Part shown: one piece after another, positions 41,938 through 51,585 of the stretch
How positions within the stretch are numbered: the stretch's first letter is position 1
How the letters are laid out: the number at the start of each line of letters is the position of its first letter
DNA from: Labrys miyagiensis
GTDB taxonomy: Bacteria > Pseudomonadota > Alphaproteobacteria > Rhizobiales > Labraceae
Assembly (NCBI RefSeq): GCF_030160835.1
Contig: NZ_BSPC01000096.1
Coordinates: 62,001 to 126,000, forward strand
DNA length: 64,000 bases
Direction of reading: 5' to 3'
The notes under the pieces: generated by a model
What the model saw: only the letters and a program-made list of their open reading frames with translations
Databases searched by the model: none
Told to the model about the DNA's origin: nothing
Position numbers and translations under genes: made by a program

Positions 41938-44900
41938 ATGAGGATTGGCAGCATGCTTGGCGAGACAGCGCGCATCAACGGCGCCGTTCGGTATTTTGTA
42001 CAACTCATGATTGTGCTCGCCTTGCTGAGTTGGCAGACCGCCATGCCGGCTCATGCAGCGCCGCCGTTCCAGGCCGACAGCTATGCCTATGCGGCCGACA
42101 ACTACAAGGACACGCTCGCCAAGCTCGCCAAGACGATGAAGAAGGGGCTGCCGCAGGTGCAGCAGGAGCTGCAGGCGGCGGAGCAGGCCGACAATGCCCG
42201 CAATACCGCCGTCGCGGTGGAGCAGGTGCTGGCGCTCAGGCCCAACGAGTTCGCGTCCTGGAAGCAGCTTGCCGATCTCCTCCTCGTGGCCGAGCCCTTC
42301 AACAACCAGGATGGCTATGAGCTGCCCTACAAGGCGCTTGGCGCGTCGATCCGCGCCTATCAGCTCGCTTCGACCACGCAGGACAAGGCTGCCGCCCTGA
42401 ACGACGTGGCGCAGGCCCTGGTCAAGCGCGAGGACTGGCGTCCGGCCCTGACCGCCTACAGGGCCAGCCTCGACCTCGTCGAGGATGCCACGATCCGCGA
42501 TACCTACGAGCAGGTGCGCAAGGAGCATGGCTTCCGCATCACCGACTACACGGTGGAAAGCGATGCGCCGCAGCCGCGCGTGTGCTTCCAGTTCTCCGAT
42601 CCGCTCTCGAACTCGGTCAGCGATTTCGCTCAATATTTCACTGAGGATCCCGGTCTGGTCTCGGCCGTGACGGTCGATGGCACCAAGCTCTGCGTCGAAG
42701 GCCTCAAGCATGGCGGAAGCTACAAGGTCACGGTGCGCCAGGGCCTGCCCTCGGCGGTGGACGAGAGCCTCCTCAAGGATGCCGATTACGAGTTCTATGT
42801 GCGCGACCGCGCGCCTTCGGTGCAGTTCGTCGGCAAGTCCTATGTGCTGCCACGCACCGGCCAGAACGGCATCCCGCTGGTTTCGGTCAACTCCAAGCAG
42901 GCCAAGCTGAAGCTCTATCGTGTGGGCGACCGCAGCCTGCTCTCGGCCGTGGCCGATTCGAGCTTCCTCGACCAGATCTATGGTTCGCAGGCCAGCGAGC
43001 TCGCCCGCAGCAAGGGGCAGAAGGTCTGGGAAGGCACCATGGACCTGGCGACCCCGCCGAACGAGGACGTCACCACCGCCTTCCCGGTGGACGAGGCGCT
43101 CGGCAAGATCGAGCCGGGGCTCTATGTGATGACGGCCCAGGCGGGCGAGGTGAGCAGCGACAAGGACGATGAGGATTCCGGCCAACTCGCCACCCAGTGG
43201 TTCGTGGTTTCCGACCTCGGCCTCTCCACGCTGAAGGGCAAGGACGGATTGCACGTCTTTCTGCGCTCGATCGCGACGGCCGAGGCGCTCGCCAATGTCA
43301 CCGTGCGCCTGATCGCCCGTGACAACGAGATCCTCGGCACGGTGAAGACGGGCGCCGACGGCTCGGCCTGGTTCGACGCCGGCCTCACCAAGGGCACGGA
43401 CGGCCAGGAGCCGGCTCTGGTCGTCGCCTCCGACGACAAGCAGGACTACGCCTTCATCGACCTCTCGCAGCAAGCTTTCGACCTCACGGATCGCGGCGTC
43501 ACCGGGCGTGATCCGCCCGGCGCGGCCGATGCCTTCGTCTATGTCGAGCGCGGGGTCTACCGCCGCGGCGAGACGGTGCATGCCGCCGTGCTGCTGCGCG
43601 ACGGCAACGCCAATTCGCTCGGCAATGTCCCCGTTACGCTCGTGGTGCAGCGTCCGGATGGCGTCGAATATTCGCGCACCGTGCTGAATGACCAGGGCGC
43701 CGGCGGGCGCACGTCGGATGTCCCGATCATCTCCTCGGCCGCCAGCGGCACCTGGCGCGTGCAGGCCTATACCGATCCTAAGGGCGCGCCGGTGGGCGAG
43801 ACCACCTTTCTGGTGGAAGACTATGTGCCGGATCGTATCGAGTTCGACCTCACCGCCAACGGCACGCGTATCGACCGCACCAGCGGCGCCAGCCTGAAGG
43901 TGGACGGGCGCTATCTCTTCGGCGCCCCGGCCGCCGGCCTCGATGTCGAGGGCGATGTCTCCGTCTCCGTCGACGACCAGCCTTTCCCGCAATGGAAGGA
44001 CTATGCCTTTGGTCTCACGGATGAGAACGTCGACGCGGTGCAGAACACCATCGACGATCTCGCCCAGACCGACGAGAAGGGCCATGCCGACTTCACCGTG
44101 CCGCTGCCTCAGTTGCCGACCACGACGCGGCCTTTGAAGGCCAACTTCACCATCCGCATGAAGGAAGGCGGCGGCCGCGGCGTAGTGCGCACCACCTCGC
44201 TGCCGATCGCCTCCGCTGGCTCGATGCTCGGCCTGAAGCCACGCTTCGACGACGGCACGGTGCCGGAGGGCCAGCAGGCCCTGTTCGACACCATCGCCGT
44301 CGATCCGCAGGGCAAGCAGGTGGCTGCCAAGGGCGCGACCTGGACGCTGAAGCGCCTGAGCACGACCTATCAATGGTACAAGTCCGACAATCGCTGGAAC
44401 TATGAAGCCGTGACCACGGCCCGCAAGGTGGGCGGCGGCACGGTCGATCTCCTTGCCGACAAGCCGGTGCAGATCACCGCGCCGGTGCAATGGGGCCAGT
44501 ACCGCCTCGAGATCGCGGCCGACGGACTCGCATCCTCCTCCTCGAGCTTCTACGCCGGCTACTACACCAGCGAGAAGGCCGATACGCCCGACATGCTGCC
44601 GGTGGCGCTCGACCGCTCCAGCGTGAAATCCGGCGATACGCTGCAGGTGAAGATCGATGCGCGCTTTGCCGGCAAGGCCTCGGTGCAGGTCGTGGGCGAG
44701 AAGCTCCTGTCCTCGCAACTGATCGATGTGCCGGCGAACGGCACGACGGTTCCCGTCACCGTCGGCAAGGATTGGGGCACCGGCGCCTATGTCGTGGTCA
44801 CCCATTTCCGCCCGATGGACGTCGAAGCCAAGCGCATGCCCACGCGCGCCATCGGTCTCGCCTGGTTCGGCATCGACCGTAACGAGCGCACCCTCAAGGT

Positions 44901-47190
44901 CTCGCTCTCGCCGGTCGACACGATGAAGCCGCGCCAACCCCTCAAGGTGCCGGTGAAGATCGAGGGCCTGAGCGGCGAGAAGGCCTATGTCACCCTGGCG
45001 GCCGTGGATGTCGGCATCCTCAACCTCACCGGCTACAAGCCGCCGGAACCGGAGAGCTATTACTACAACCAGAAGCGCCTCTCGGCCGAGTTGCATGACA
45101 TCTATGGCCAGCTCATCGACGGCATGGAGGGCACGCGCGGGCACATACGCACGGGTGGCGACCAGGGCGGCAATTTCAACAGCCCGCCCCCCACCCAGGC
45201 GCCGCTTGCCCTGTTCTCGGGCATTGTCGAAGTCGCCTCCGACGGCACGGCCGCGGTCAATTTCGATATCCCGGCCTTCAACGGCTCCGTTCGCGTGATG
45301 GCCGTGGCCTGGACGCCGACCAAGGTCGGCCACGCCTCGGTGGATGTCATCGCCCGTGATCCTGTGGTGATATCGGGAACGCTGCCGCGCTTCCTCGGCT
45401 CCGGCGACCAGTCGCGCTTCCGGCTCGACCTCGTCAATGCCGAGGCGGCGCCGGGTGACTACACGCTCGCCGTCAATGTCGACGGTCCCATCGGCGCTGC
45501 CCCGGCTGCTCTTTACCAGACGGTGAAGATCGGGCCGGTGGGCTCGCGCACGCCGGTGAACATCCCGATCACCGCCACGGGTGTGGGCACGGCGCGGCTC
45601 GTGGCTTCGCTTGCCGGGCCGGGCAATGTCGCGATCGACCAGAGCTTCACACTGGGTGTGCTGCCGGCCAATCCGCCGGTGACGCGCCGTGTGGTGCAGA
45701 ACGTTGCGGCCAATGGCGGCGCCATCACCGTCAACTCGGATCTGGTGGCGGAGATGGTGCAGGGCACCGGGGCGGTCTCGCTCTCGGTCGGGCCCTATTC
45801 GGCGCTCGACGTGCCCAGCTTGATGCGCGATCTCGACCGCTATCCCTATGGCTGCTCGGAACAGCTCGTCAGCCGTGCGCTGCCCTTGCTCTATCTCACC
45901 GAGCTCGGCGGCAACAATCTCGACCTCGACGGCACCGTGAAGGAGCGCCTGGCCGATACGGTGCAGCGCCTGCTCGCCCGGCAGGACTCCAACGGCGCCT
46001 TCGGCCTGTGGAGCGCCGACAGCGGCGAGCTCTGGCTCTCCGCCTATGTCACCGACTTCCTGCTGCGGGCCCGCGAGAAGGGCTTCGCCGTGCCCGAGCA
46101 GGCCCTCAACCAGGCAGTCGACTATCTGCGCAACCGCGTCGGCAACGCGCCCGAGGTGGAAGAGGGCAAGGGCGAGGATATCGCCTATGCGCTCTACACC
46201 CTGGCGCGCGCCGGCCGGGCGCCGGCGGGTGATCTGAAATATTTCGCCGACACCAAGATCGGTCAATTCGGCACCGCCATGGCGCGGGCGCAGATCGCGG
46301 CCGCGCTCGGCATGCTCGGCGACAAGCCGCGCGCCAACGAGGCCTTCGCCTCGGCCGCCGAGGCCCTCCAGGCCGAAGCCGCAGGGACTGTCTCGGGCTA
46401 TCGCAATTATGGCTCGCCGCTGCGCGATGCAGCCGCCATGGTGGCGCTGGCTGGCGATAGCGGGGCAGGGGTGCCGGTGATCAAGTCGGCGCTGCAGGTC
46501 ATCTCCGACGCCCGTGCCAAGACGCGCTACAGCTCGACCCAGGAGATGACCTGGATGGTGCTGGCGGCGCGTTCCGTGGTCGACCAGGCCCGTTCCATCG
46601 AACTCAGTGTCGATGGCTCGGCCCAGCAAGGCGCTTTCTACAAGGTCTATCGCGGCGGTGCGCTGGCGGCGCCCCATACGGTCAAGAATCCGGGCGCTAC
46701 CCAGCTGCAGGCGGTGGTGGCGGTCTCCGGTTCGCCGACGGTGCCGGAGCCGCAATCCTCCAACGGCATGAACCTGACGCGCGACTACTTCACGCTGGAC
46801 GGCAAGCCGGCGGATCCCACCCAGGTACGGCAGAACACCCGACTCGTGGTGGTGCTGAGCGCCAGCCGCCCGGGTGACGACCAGACCGGCAATTTCCTTC
46901 TCGTCGACCGGCTGCCCGCCGGCTTCGAGATCGAGAACCCGAACCTGGTCGCCACGGGCGAGACCGGCAGCCTGTCCTGGCTGAAGGATCTCACCGACGT
47001 GACCCATTCCGAGTTCCGCGACGACCGCTTTGTCGCCGCGTTCACGGATCAGGCGATGAAGGTTGCCTATATCGTCCGCGCCATCGCGCCCGGTCACTAC
47101 ACGCTGCCCGGCACCACGGTGGAGGACATGTACCAGCCCGACCGCAACGCCACGCTCGCGACGACGACGATGTCCGTGACGGAGAGGTGA
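41938..47190 (+). CDS. bacterial alpha-2-macroglobulin family protein
   Basis: A 1750-residue envelope protein. An N-terminal hydrophobic export signal ends near MPAHA (about residue 38). A helical N-terminal region, repeated macroglobulin-like beta domains, the bait-region neighbourhood, and a thioester domain with YPYGCSEQL (Cys1306, Gln1309) follow. The intact C-x-E-Q thioester means it could covalently trap proteases. A toroid of helices (ARQDSNGAFGLWS) and a receptor-like end follow. Such proteins guard the periplasm and are paired with penicillin-binding protein 1C, whose gene follows here. Confidence 0.93.
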   Translation: MRIGSMLGETARINGAVRYFVQLMIVLALLSWQTAMPAHAAPPFQADSYAYAADNYKDTLAKLAKTMKKGLPQVQQELQAAEQADNARNTAVAVEQVLALRPNEFASWKQLADLLLVAEPFNNQDGYELPYKALGASIRAYQLASTTQDKAAALNDVAQALVKREDWRPALTAYRASLDLVEDATIRDTYEQVRKEHGFRITDYTVESDAPQPRVCFQFSDPLSNSVSDFAQYFTEDPGLVSAVTVDGTKLCVEGLKHGGSYKVTVRQGLPSAVDESLLKDADYEFYVRDRAPSVQFVGKSYVLPRTGQNGIPLVSVNSKQAKLKLYRVGDRSLLSAVADSSFLDQIYGSQASELARSKGQKVWEGTMDLATPPNEDVTTAFPVDEALGKIEPGLYVMTAQAGEVSSDKDDEDSGQLATQWFVVSDLGLSTLKGKDGLHVFLRSIATAEALANVTVRLIARDNEILGTVKTGADGSAWFDAGLTKGTDGQEPALVVASDDKQDYAFIDLSQQAFDLTDRGVTGRDPPGAADAFVYVERGVYRRGETVHAAVLLRDGNANSLGNVPVTLVVQRPDGVEYSRTVLNDQGAGGRTSDVPIISSAASGTWRVQAYTDPKGAPVGETTFLVEDYVPDRIEFDLTANGTRIDRTSGASLKVDGRYLFGAPAAGLDVEGDVSVSVDDQPFPQWKDYAFGLTDENVDAVQNTIDDLAQTDEKGHADFTVPLPQLPTTTRPLKANFTIRMKEGGGRGVVRTTSLPIASAGSMLGLKPRFDDGTVPEGQQALFDTIAVDPQGKQVAAKGATWTLKRLSTTYQWYKSDNRWNYEAVTTARKVGGGTVDLLADKPVQITAPVQWGQYRLEIAADGLASSSSSFYAGYYTSEKADTPDMLPVALDRSSVKSGDTLQVKIDARFAGKASVQVVGEKLLSSQLIDVPANGTTVPVTVGKDWGTGAYVVVTHFRPMDVEAKRMPTRAIGLAWFGIDRNERTLKVSLSPVDTMKPRQPLKVPVKIEGLSGEKAYVTLAAVDVGILNLTGYKPPEPESYYYNQKRLSAELHDIYGQLIDGMEGTRGHIRTGGDQGGNFNSPPPTQAPLALFSGIVEVASDGTAAVNFDIPAFNGSVRVMAVAWTPTKVGHASVDVIARDPVVISGTLPRFLGSGDQSRFRLDLVNAEAAPGDYTLAVNVDGPIGAAPAALYQTVKIGPVGSRTPVNIPITATGVGTARLVASLAGPGNVAIDQSFTLGVLPANPPVTRRVVQNVAANGGAITVNSDLVAEMVQGTGAVSLSVGPYSALDVPSLMRDLDRYPYGCSEQLVSRALPLLYLTELGGNNLDLDGTVKERLADTVQRLLARQDSNGAFGLWSADSGELWLSAYVTDFLLRAREKGFAVPEQALNQAVDYLRNRVGNAPEVEEGKGEDIAYALYTLARAGRAPAGDLKYFADTKIGQFGTAMARAQIAAALGMLGDKPRANEAFASAAEALQAEAAGTVSGYRNYGSPLRDAAAMVALAGDSGAGVPVIKSALQVISDARAKTRYSSTQEMTWMVLAARSVVDQARSIELSVDGSAQQGAFYKVYRGGALAAPHTVKNPGATQLQAVVAVSGSPTVPEPQSSNGMNLTRDYFTLDGKPADPTQVRQNTRLVVVLSASRPGDDQTGNFLLVDRLPAGFEIENPNLVATGETGSLSWLKDLTDVTHSEFRDDRFVAAFTDQAMKVAYIVRAIAPGHYTLPGTTVEDMYQPDRNATLATTTMSVTER

Positions 47191-47239
47191 GGGCCGGTTG
47201 AGCGAGATGAGGCGATGAAGACCGGCGCGAGTCGTGTGT

Positions 47240-47432
47240 GTCCCCTCGCCCCGTTCTTACGGGGAGAGGATAGAGGTGAGGGGCTACGCAACATCGGACG
47301 AGAAGGCAGCCGCATCCGTGCAAGTAAACCAATCCCAGCGTGATAATGACAGAGGGCGGTGCTGCCCCTCACCTCTATCCCTAGTCCACTCCAAAGGAGT
47401 GGACGACACCCGTAAGAACGGGGCGAGGGGAC
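47240..47432. repeat. inverted pair of an intergenic repeat between two paired genes
   Basis: GTCCCCTCGCCCCGTTCTTA and onward (47240-47283) returns as its reverse complement at 47365-47432. Each copy contains CCCCGTTCTTACGGG and the CACCTCTATCC/GGATAGAGGTG block. The right copy is split by a perfect hairpin GTCCACTCC-AAA-GGAGTGGAC (47384-47404). It fills almost the whole 303-bp gap and could weaken read-through between the macroglobulin and PBP genes. Confidence 0.8.
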
Positions 47433-47493
47433 TTCGACGTCGTGTCCCTGCTTGTGAGGGCTCATCTCGCATGCAGGGAGCTTGGACCACCCC

Positions 47494-49611
47494 ATGACCG
47501 CCCGCCGCACCCATATCCTCTGCGCTCTCTTCTTCACGGCGATCATCATGGTGAATGCCGGCGGCTTTGCGCTCTCCGAGGCGATCCGCCGCCTCGGCCC
47601 TGTGCCTCTGGGCGAGGCCATCACCTATTCGCCCCTGGTGGTCGATCGAGACGGCAAGCTGCTGCGCCCCTTCACCACGGCGGACGGCTATTGGCGCCTG
47701 CCGGCCAAGCCCGAGGAGGTGGATCGGCGCTACATCTCGATGCTGGTCGCCTATGAGGACAAGCGTTTCTACTCCCATCACGGCGTCGATCCGGTGGCCA
47801 TGCTGCGCGCGAGCTGGCAGATATTGCGCCATGGCCATATCGTTTCAGGCGGCTCGACCCTGACCATGCAGGTTGCGCGCCTCCTGGAGCCGCGCCCCGG
47901 CCGCACCTTCGCCGACAAGGCGGCCGAGATGATCCGGGCGGTGCAGATCGAGAACCGGCTCAGCAAGGAACAGATCCTGCAGCTTTATCTCGCGCTGGCG
48001 CCCTATGGCGGCAATCTCGAAGGCGTGCGGGCCGCCTCGCTCGCCTATTTCGGCAAGGAGCCCAAGCGTCTGTCGACGGCCGAGGCTGCCATGCTGGTCG
48101 CGTTGCCGCAGGCACCCGAGACGCGCCGGCCCGATCGGGCGCCGGTGGCGGCCAAGGCGGCGCGCAACCGCGTGCTGACCCTGCTTACGTGCAAGGGCAT
48201 CATCAATACCGACCAGGCCAAGGCCGCGTCCCTCGAAGCCGCACCCCAGGGCCGCAGGCTCTTCCCGATCCTCGCCGCCCATGTGGCGGAACGCTTCGCC
48301 CGCCAGGACCAGGCCCAGAACCCGAGCATGCCCCAGAAGGCCAATCTCGTGGAGACCACCACGATCTCTCGTTTCCTGCAGGAGCAGCTCGAGAACCTGG
48401 CGCGCGAGCGCGCCACGGCGCTCGGCGGCGGCGTCTCGGTCGCGATCATCGCCGTCGACAATGCCACCGGCGAGGTGCGCGCCCATGTCGGCGGCGTCGG
48501 CTATTTCGACAAGGCGCGGGCCGGGCAAATCGATCTGGCCGAAAGCCTGCGCTCGCCGGGTTCCACGCTGAAACCCTTCATCTACGGCCTCGCCTTCGAG
48601 GATGGGCTCGCCCACCCCGAGACGCTGGTCGACGACAGGCCGGCCCGCTTCGGCATTTACAAGCCCGAGAATTTCGACGATGCCTTCCAGGGCACGGTTA
48701 CCATGCGCCGCGCCCTGCAACAGTCGCTCAACGTGCCGGCGGTGATGCTGCTGAATTCCGTGGGGCCGACCCGGCTGATCGCGCGCCTGAAGAATGCCGG
48801 CGCCGAGCCGGAACTGCCCCTCGACGCCGCGCCCGGCCTTGCCGTGGGCCTCGGCGGGGCAGGGGTGAAGCTCACCGATCTCGCCACTCTCTATCTCGCG
48901 CTGGCACGCGACGGCGAGGCGCTGCCCTTGATCTGGCGCCCGCAGGACCGGGCCCTTGCTGTCCAGCCGCATCGCCTGTTCGAGAAGGCGGCCGCCTGGC
49001 AGGTCGGGAATGTGCTGATCGGCGCCCCGCCGCCGGAGAACGCCATCGCGGGCAAGATCGCCTACAAGACCGGCACGTCCTATGGCTACCGCGATGCCTG
49101 GGCGGTGGGCTATGACGGCGCCAATACGGTGGCCGTCTGGGTCGGCCGACCGGATGGCGCGCCGGTGTCGGATCTAATCGGCCGCAAGGCTGCGGCGCCG
49201 ATCCTGTTCGACGCCTTTCAGCGCATCAGCGAGAAGCGCACGCCGCTGCTGCCGCCACCGCCCGGCGTGGTCTTCGCCCGTACCGCCGACCTGCCGCCGG
49301 CCCTGCAGCGTTTCCGGCCCGGCAGCCTTCCGGAAGTCGCGACCTCCGGCCCAGGCGACGCGCCGCTGGCGATATCCTTCCCGCCGGACGGCGCCCGCGT
49401 GGACATCTCCTCGAACGAGCCCGACGCAACGCTCGCCCTCAAGGCCATGGGCGGCGCACCGCCCTTCACCTGGCTCGCGGACGGCCTGCCGATCGCCATC
49501 GGCGAGGAGCGGCGCGAGGCGGTGTGGGACAATCCCGGCAAGGGCTTTGCGCGGCTGTCGGTGATCGACGCCAAGGGGCATACCGCCAGCGTGCAGATCA
49601 GGCTGGAATGA
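47494..49611 (+). CDS. pbpC: penicillin-binding protein 1C (glycosyltransferase/transpeptidase)
   Basis: A 705-residue bifunctional cell-wall enzyme with an N-terminal membrane anchor. The GT51 domain shows EDKRFYSHHGVDP, GGSTLTMQVARLLEP and LALAPYGGNLEGVRAA. The transpeptidase domain shows the SxxK box SPGSTLKPF, SxN as SLNVPAV and KTG as YKTGTSYGYRD. A BiPBP_C domain ends the protein. PBP1C works in the periplasm, and its gene is the standard partner of alpha-2-macroglobulin. The start is the ATG at MTARRTH; an upstream TTG is unlikely. Confidence 0.93.
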   Translation: MTARRTHILCALFFTAIIMVNAGGFALSEAIRRLGPVPLGEAITYSPLVVDRDGKLLRPFTTADGYWRLPAKPEEVDRRYISMLVAYEDKRFYSHHGVDPVAMLRASWQILRHGHIVSGGSTLTMQVARLLEPRPGRTFADKAAEMIRAVQIENRLSKEQILQLYLALAPYGGNLEGVRAASLAYFGKEPKRLSTAEAAMLVALPQAPETRRPDRAPVAAKAARNRVLTLLTCKGIINTDQAKAASLEAAPQGRRLFPILAAHVAERFARQDQAQNPSMPQKANLVETTTISRFLQEQLENLARERATALGGGVSVAIIAVDNATGEVRAHVGGVGYFDKARAGQIDLAESLRSPGSTLKPFIYGLAFEDGLAHPETLVDDRPARFGIYKPENFDDAFQGTVTMRRALQQSLNVPAVMLLNSVGPTRLIARLKNAGAEPELPLDAAPGLAVGLGGAGVKLTDLATLYLALARDGEALPLIWRPQDRALAVQPHRLFEKAAAWQVGNVLIGAPPPENAIAGKIAYKTGTSYGYRDAWAVGYDGANTVAVWVGRPDGAPVSDLIGRKAAAPILFDAFQRISEKRTPLLPPPPGVVFARTADLPPALQRFRPGSLPEVATSGPGDAPLAISFPPDGARVDISSNEPDATLALKAMGGAPPFTWLADGLPIAIGEERREAVWDNPGKGFARLSVIDAKGHTASVQIRLE

Positions 49612-49612
49612 T

Positions 49613-49740
49613 GCTGGGAGCGCGGACATCCTGTCCGCTCTTGAACCGCAAGCATAGCAGAAGCACGCTGTACAGATCGTCAGAACGAGTCTCGAAACGC
49701 CGGTGATTCCAAGAGCGGACGGGACGTCCGCGCTCCCAGC
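49613..49740. repeat. long inverted repeat between convergent genes
   Basis: 30-bp arms 49613-49642 and 49711-49740 match at 28 of 30 positions as inverted repeats. Each arm is itself a small hairpin (GCGGACA-TCC-TGTCCGC on the left). It lies between pbpC and the convergent rpiR-type gene and probably stops both transcripts. Confidence 0.8.
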
Positions 49741-49741
49741 G

Positions 49742-50614
49742 CTACCTTGGCCCGCCCTTCCTGAGCATCTCCAGCGCCTCCATTCGCGCCTTCGAGAGCT
49801 CCCACAGCGACTTCGTCGCCCCGGCGATGAGCGCTTCCACCACCGCCAGGATGGCGACGTTCGAATCCCAGTTCGAGGGCACCGCGGTACGTGTCGAGAT
49901 CACGTGGCGGGCAAAGCGGGCGATGGGCGAGAGCCACTGGTCCGTGAAGAGCACGATGGTGGCGCCGCGCTCGGCCGCCTCCTGCGCCAGCAGGATGATG
50001 TCGTCCTGGTAGCGGCGTATATCGAAGACGATGAGCACGTCGCGCTTGCCGAAATCGATGACCTGGTCGCGCCAGGTCGCGGCCTGGCCCTCGACCAGCG
50101 TCACTTCGGGGCGGATCACACGCAGATGCCTGACGGCATAGAGCGCGATTGCCTCGGTGAGGCGGCCGCCCACGATGTGAAGCCGCCGCTTGGTATCCGT
50201 CATGATGGAAAGAATGGCTTCGAATTCAGCCGGCGCGACCGATTCGAAAGTCTGCTTGACATTGGTCAGCACGGCCGCGGCGAAGCCCGAAAGCGGGGTG
50301 GTGCTGGCCGACTCCTGCGATTGCTTCATCAGCGGAGACTGCAACTGCGCCTCCAGTTCATCCTTCAGATGACGCTGGAAGTCGGCATAGGCGCCGAAGC
50401 CGAGACGGGCGATGAACCGCAGGATCGAGGGCGCTGAAACGCCGGCCCGAGCGGCAAATTGTGCAACAGTCTCAAGGCCTGCAAAGGGGTAGTTCGACAA
50501 GAGTACGTGAGCGGCTCGCCGCTCGGTCGGCGTGAGGTCGCCCAGCCGGCTGCGGATCAGCGTCGCGAGGGTCTCATCGCCTGTGGTGGTCGGCTGATCC
50601 GGCTCTGTCATCAT
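49742..50614 (-). CDS. RpiR-family transcriptional regulator
   Basis: A 290-residue regulator. The N-terminal HTH_6 domain covers about residues 15-85 (LTPTERRAAHVLLSNYPFAG; FAARAGVSAPSILRFIARLG). The C-terminal SIS domain covers residues 120-250 (RRLHIVGGRLTEAIALYAV; ADVLIVFDIRRY-like sheet). RpiR proteins usually sense a phosphorylated sugar or similar metabolite. Divergent from the N-formylglutamate-amidohydrolase-like gene, so it probably regulates the 50.7-58.4 kb cluster. The start is placed at MMTEPD. Confidence 0.87.
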   Translation of the reverse strand: MMTEPDQPTTTGDETLATLIRSRLGDLTPTERRAAHVLLSNYPFAGLETVAQFAARAGVSAPSILRFIARLGFGAYADFQRHLKDELEAQLQSPLMKQSQESASTTPLSGFAAAVLTNVKQTFESVAPAEFEAILSIMTDTKRRLHIVGGRLTEAIALYAVRHLRVIRPEVTLVEGQAATWRDQVIDFGKRDVLIVFDIRRYQDDIILLAQEAAERGATIVLFTDQWLSPIARFARHVISTRTAVPSNWDSNVAILAVVEALIAGATKSLWELSKARMEALEMLRKGGPR

Positions 50615-50699
50615 CGCGCGGCTCCGTCTCAAAAGGTACGAAACCGAGGGTGGCGGTTATTTTCGTAATTGACAAGTCGGGCGATGCTGTACTCACTAT

Positions 50700-50710
50700 A
50701 ACACAGTGTT
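50700..50710. promoter_or_regulatory. palindrome AACACAGTGTT, candidate RpiR operator
   Basis: An 11-bp perfect palindrome in the 120-bp divergent region between the rpiR-type gene and the amidohydrolase gene, 25 bp before the latter's start. A TTGACA (50669-50674) lies upstream. Assignment to this regulator is by position only. Confidence 0.35.
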
Positions 50711-50734
50711 CCAGTTTTTGGCCGGACGTAATGA

Positions 50735-51505
50735 ATGTTAGACTCACTCGCTGAGATGGCCACCATCGCCGTCGTCGACAATGCCGACGGGGCCGGCCCC
50801 TATGTCATCATCTGCGAGCATGCTTCCAACTTCATACCGGCACGCTTCGGCAATCTCGGTTTGCCGGAGACCGAACTACAGCGCCATATCGCCTGGGATC
50901 CCGGCGCGCTCGGTGTTGCCCGCATGTTGGCGCGGGAGCTCGATTCGCCGCTGGTGTCCTGCGCCGTCAGCCGCCTGTTGATCGACTGCAATCGCGATCC
51001 TTCCGTATTTGACGCCATCACGGCCAAGAGCGAAGATACAGTCATTCCCGGCAATGCCGGGCTTTCGCCTGAGGAGCGTCAGGCTCGCGTGAGAGAGATC
51101 TACGAGCCATTCCATGCCGGTGTCGCAGCCGTGGTGGCCGCCAAGCGGGCGAAGGGGCCTGTCGCGGTTATCGGTATTCACAGTTTCACTCCGGTATATA
51201 ATGGGGCGGTGCGCCCCTGGCATATCGGCATCCTGTTCGATCGCGACGAGAGCCTGTCTGCCCCGATGCTGGCGGCGCTGCGCCGTGATGCAACCAACGT
51301 CGTCGGCGCCAACGAGCCTTACAGTCCCGGCGACCGGGTCTACCACACGCTCGATCGCCACGGCCAAAGCCAGGGGCTGGCGAGCGTCATGGTGGAGATC
51401 CGCAACGATCTCCTCACGACGCCGGAGCAGGAAGCTGGGTGGGGCACGAAACTTGCCTCTATTCTCAAAGGCATCGCATTTCAGGAGGGACCTCCTCAAG
51501 AATGA
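50735..51505 (+). CDS. N-formylglutamate amidohydrolase-like protein
   Basis: A 256-residue zinc hydrolase of the FGase/HutG family: VIICEHASNFIPARF (metal His/Glu, about residues 24-38), CAVSRLLIDCNRD and IGIHSFTPVYNG are the conserved blocks. Family members cleave N-formylglutamate to glutamate and formate. In this cluster, which has a gamma-glutamyl ligase, it may hydrolyse a glutamyl amide instead (inference). The first ATG is used; an ATG seven codons later is possible. Confidence 0.85.
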   Translation: MLDSLAEMATIAVVDNADGAGPYVIICEHASNFIPARFGNLGLPETELQRHIAWDPGALGVARMLARELDSPLVSCAVSRLLIDCNRDPSVFDAITAKSEDTVIPGNAGLSPEERQARVREIYEPFHAGVAAVVAAKRAKGPVAVIGIHSFTPVYNGAVRPWHIGILFDRDESLSAPMLAALRRDATNVVGANEPYSPGDRVYHTLDRHGQSQGLASVMVEIRNDLLTTPEQEAGWGTKLASILKGIAFQEGPPQE

Positions 51506-51585
51506 ATGCTGGCCGACCGGCCAGGGACGTAACGATCTGAAAGGCACTATCCATCCTCACAAAGCGATAAGTCGGGGGACTTACA

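Noticed and set aside
41899-47097. A 1732-codon open frame antisense to the alpha-2-macroglobulin gene
   Set aside because: It mirrors the codon pattern of a high-GC gene; its translation is rich in Arg, His and Gly with no recognisable domain, while the sense protein matches a known family end to end.
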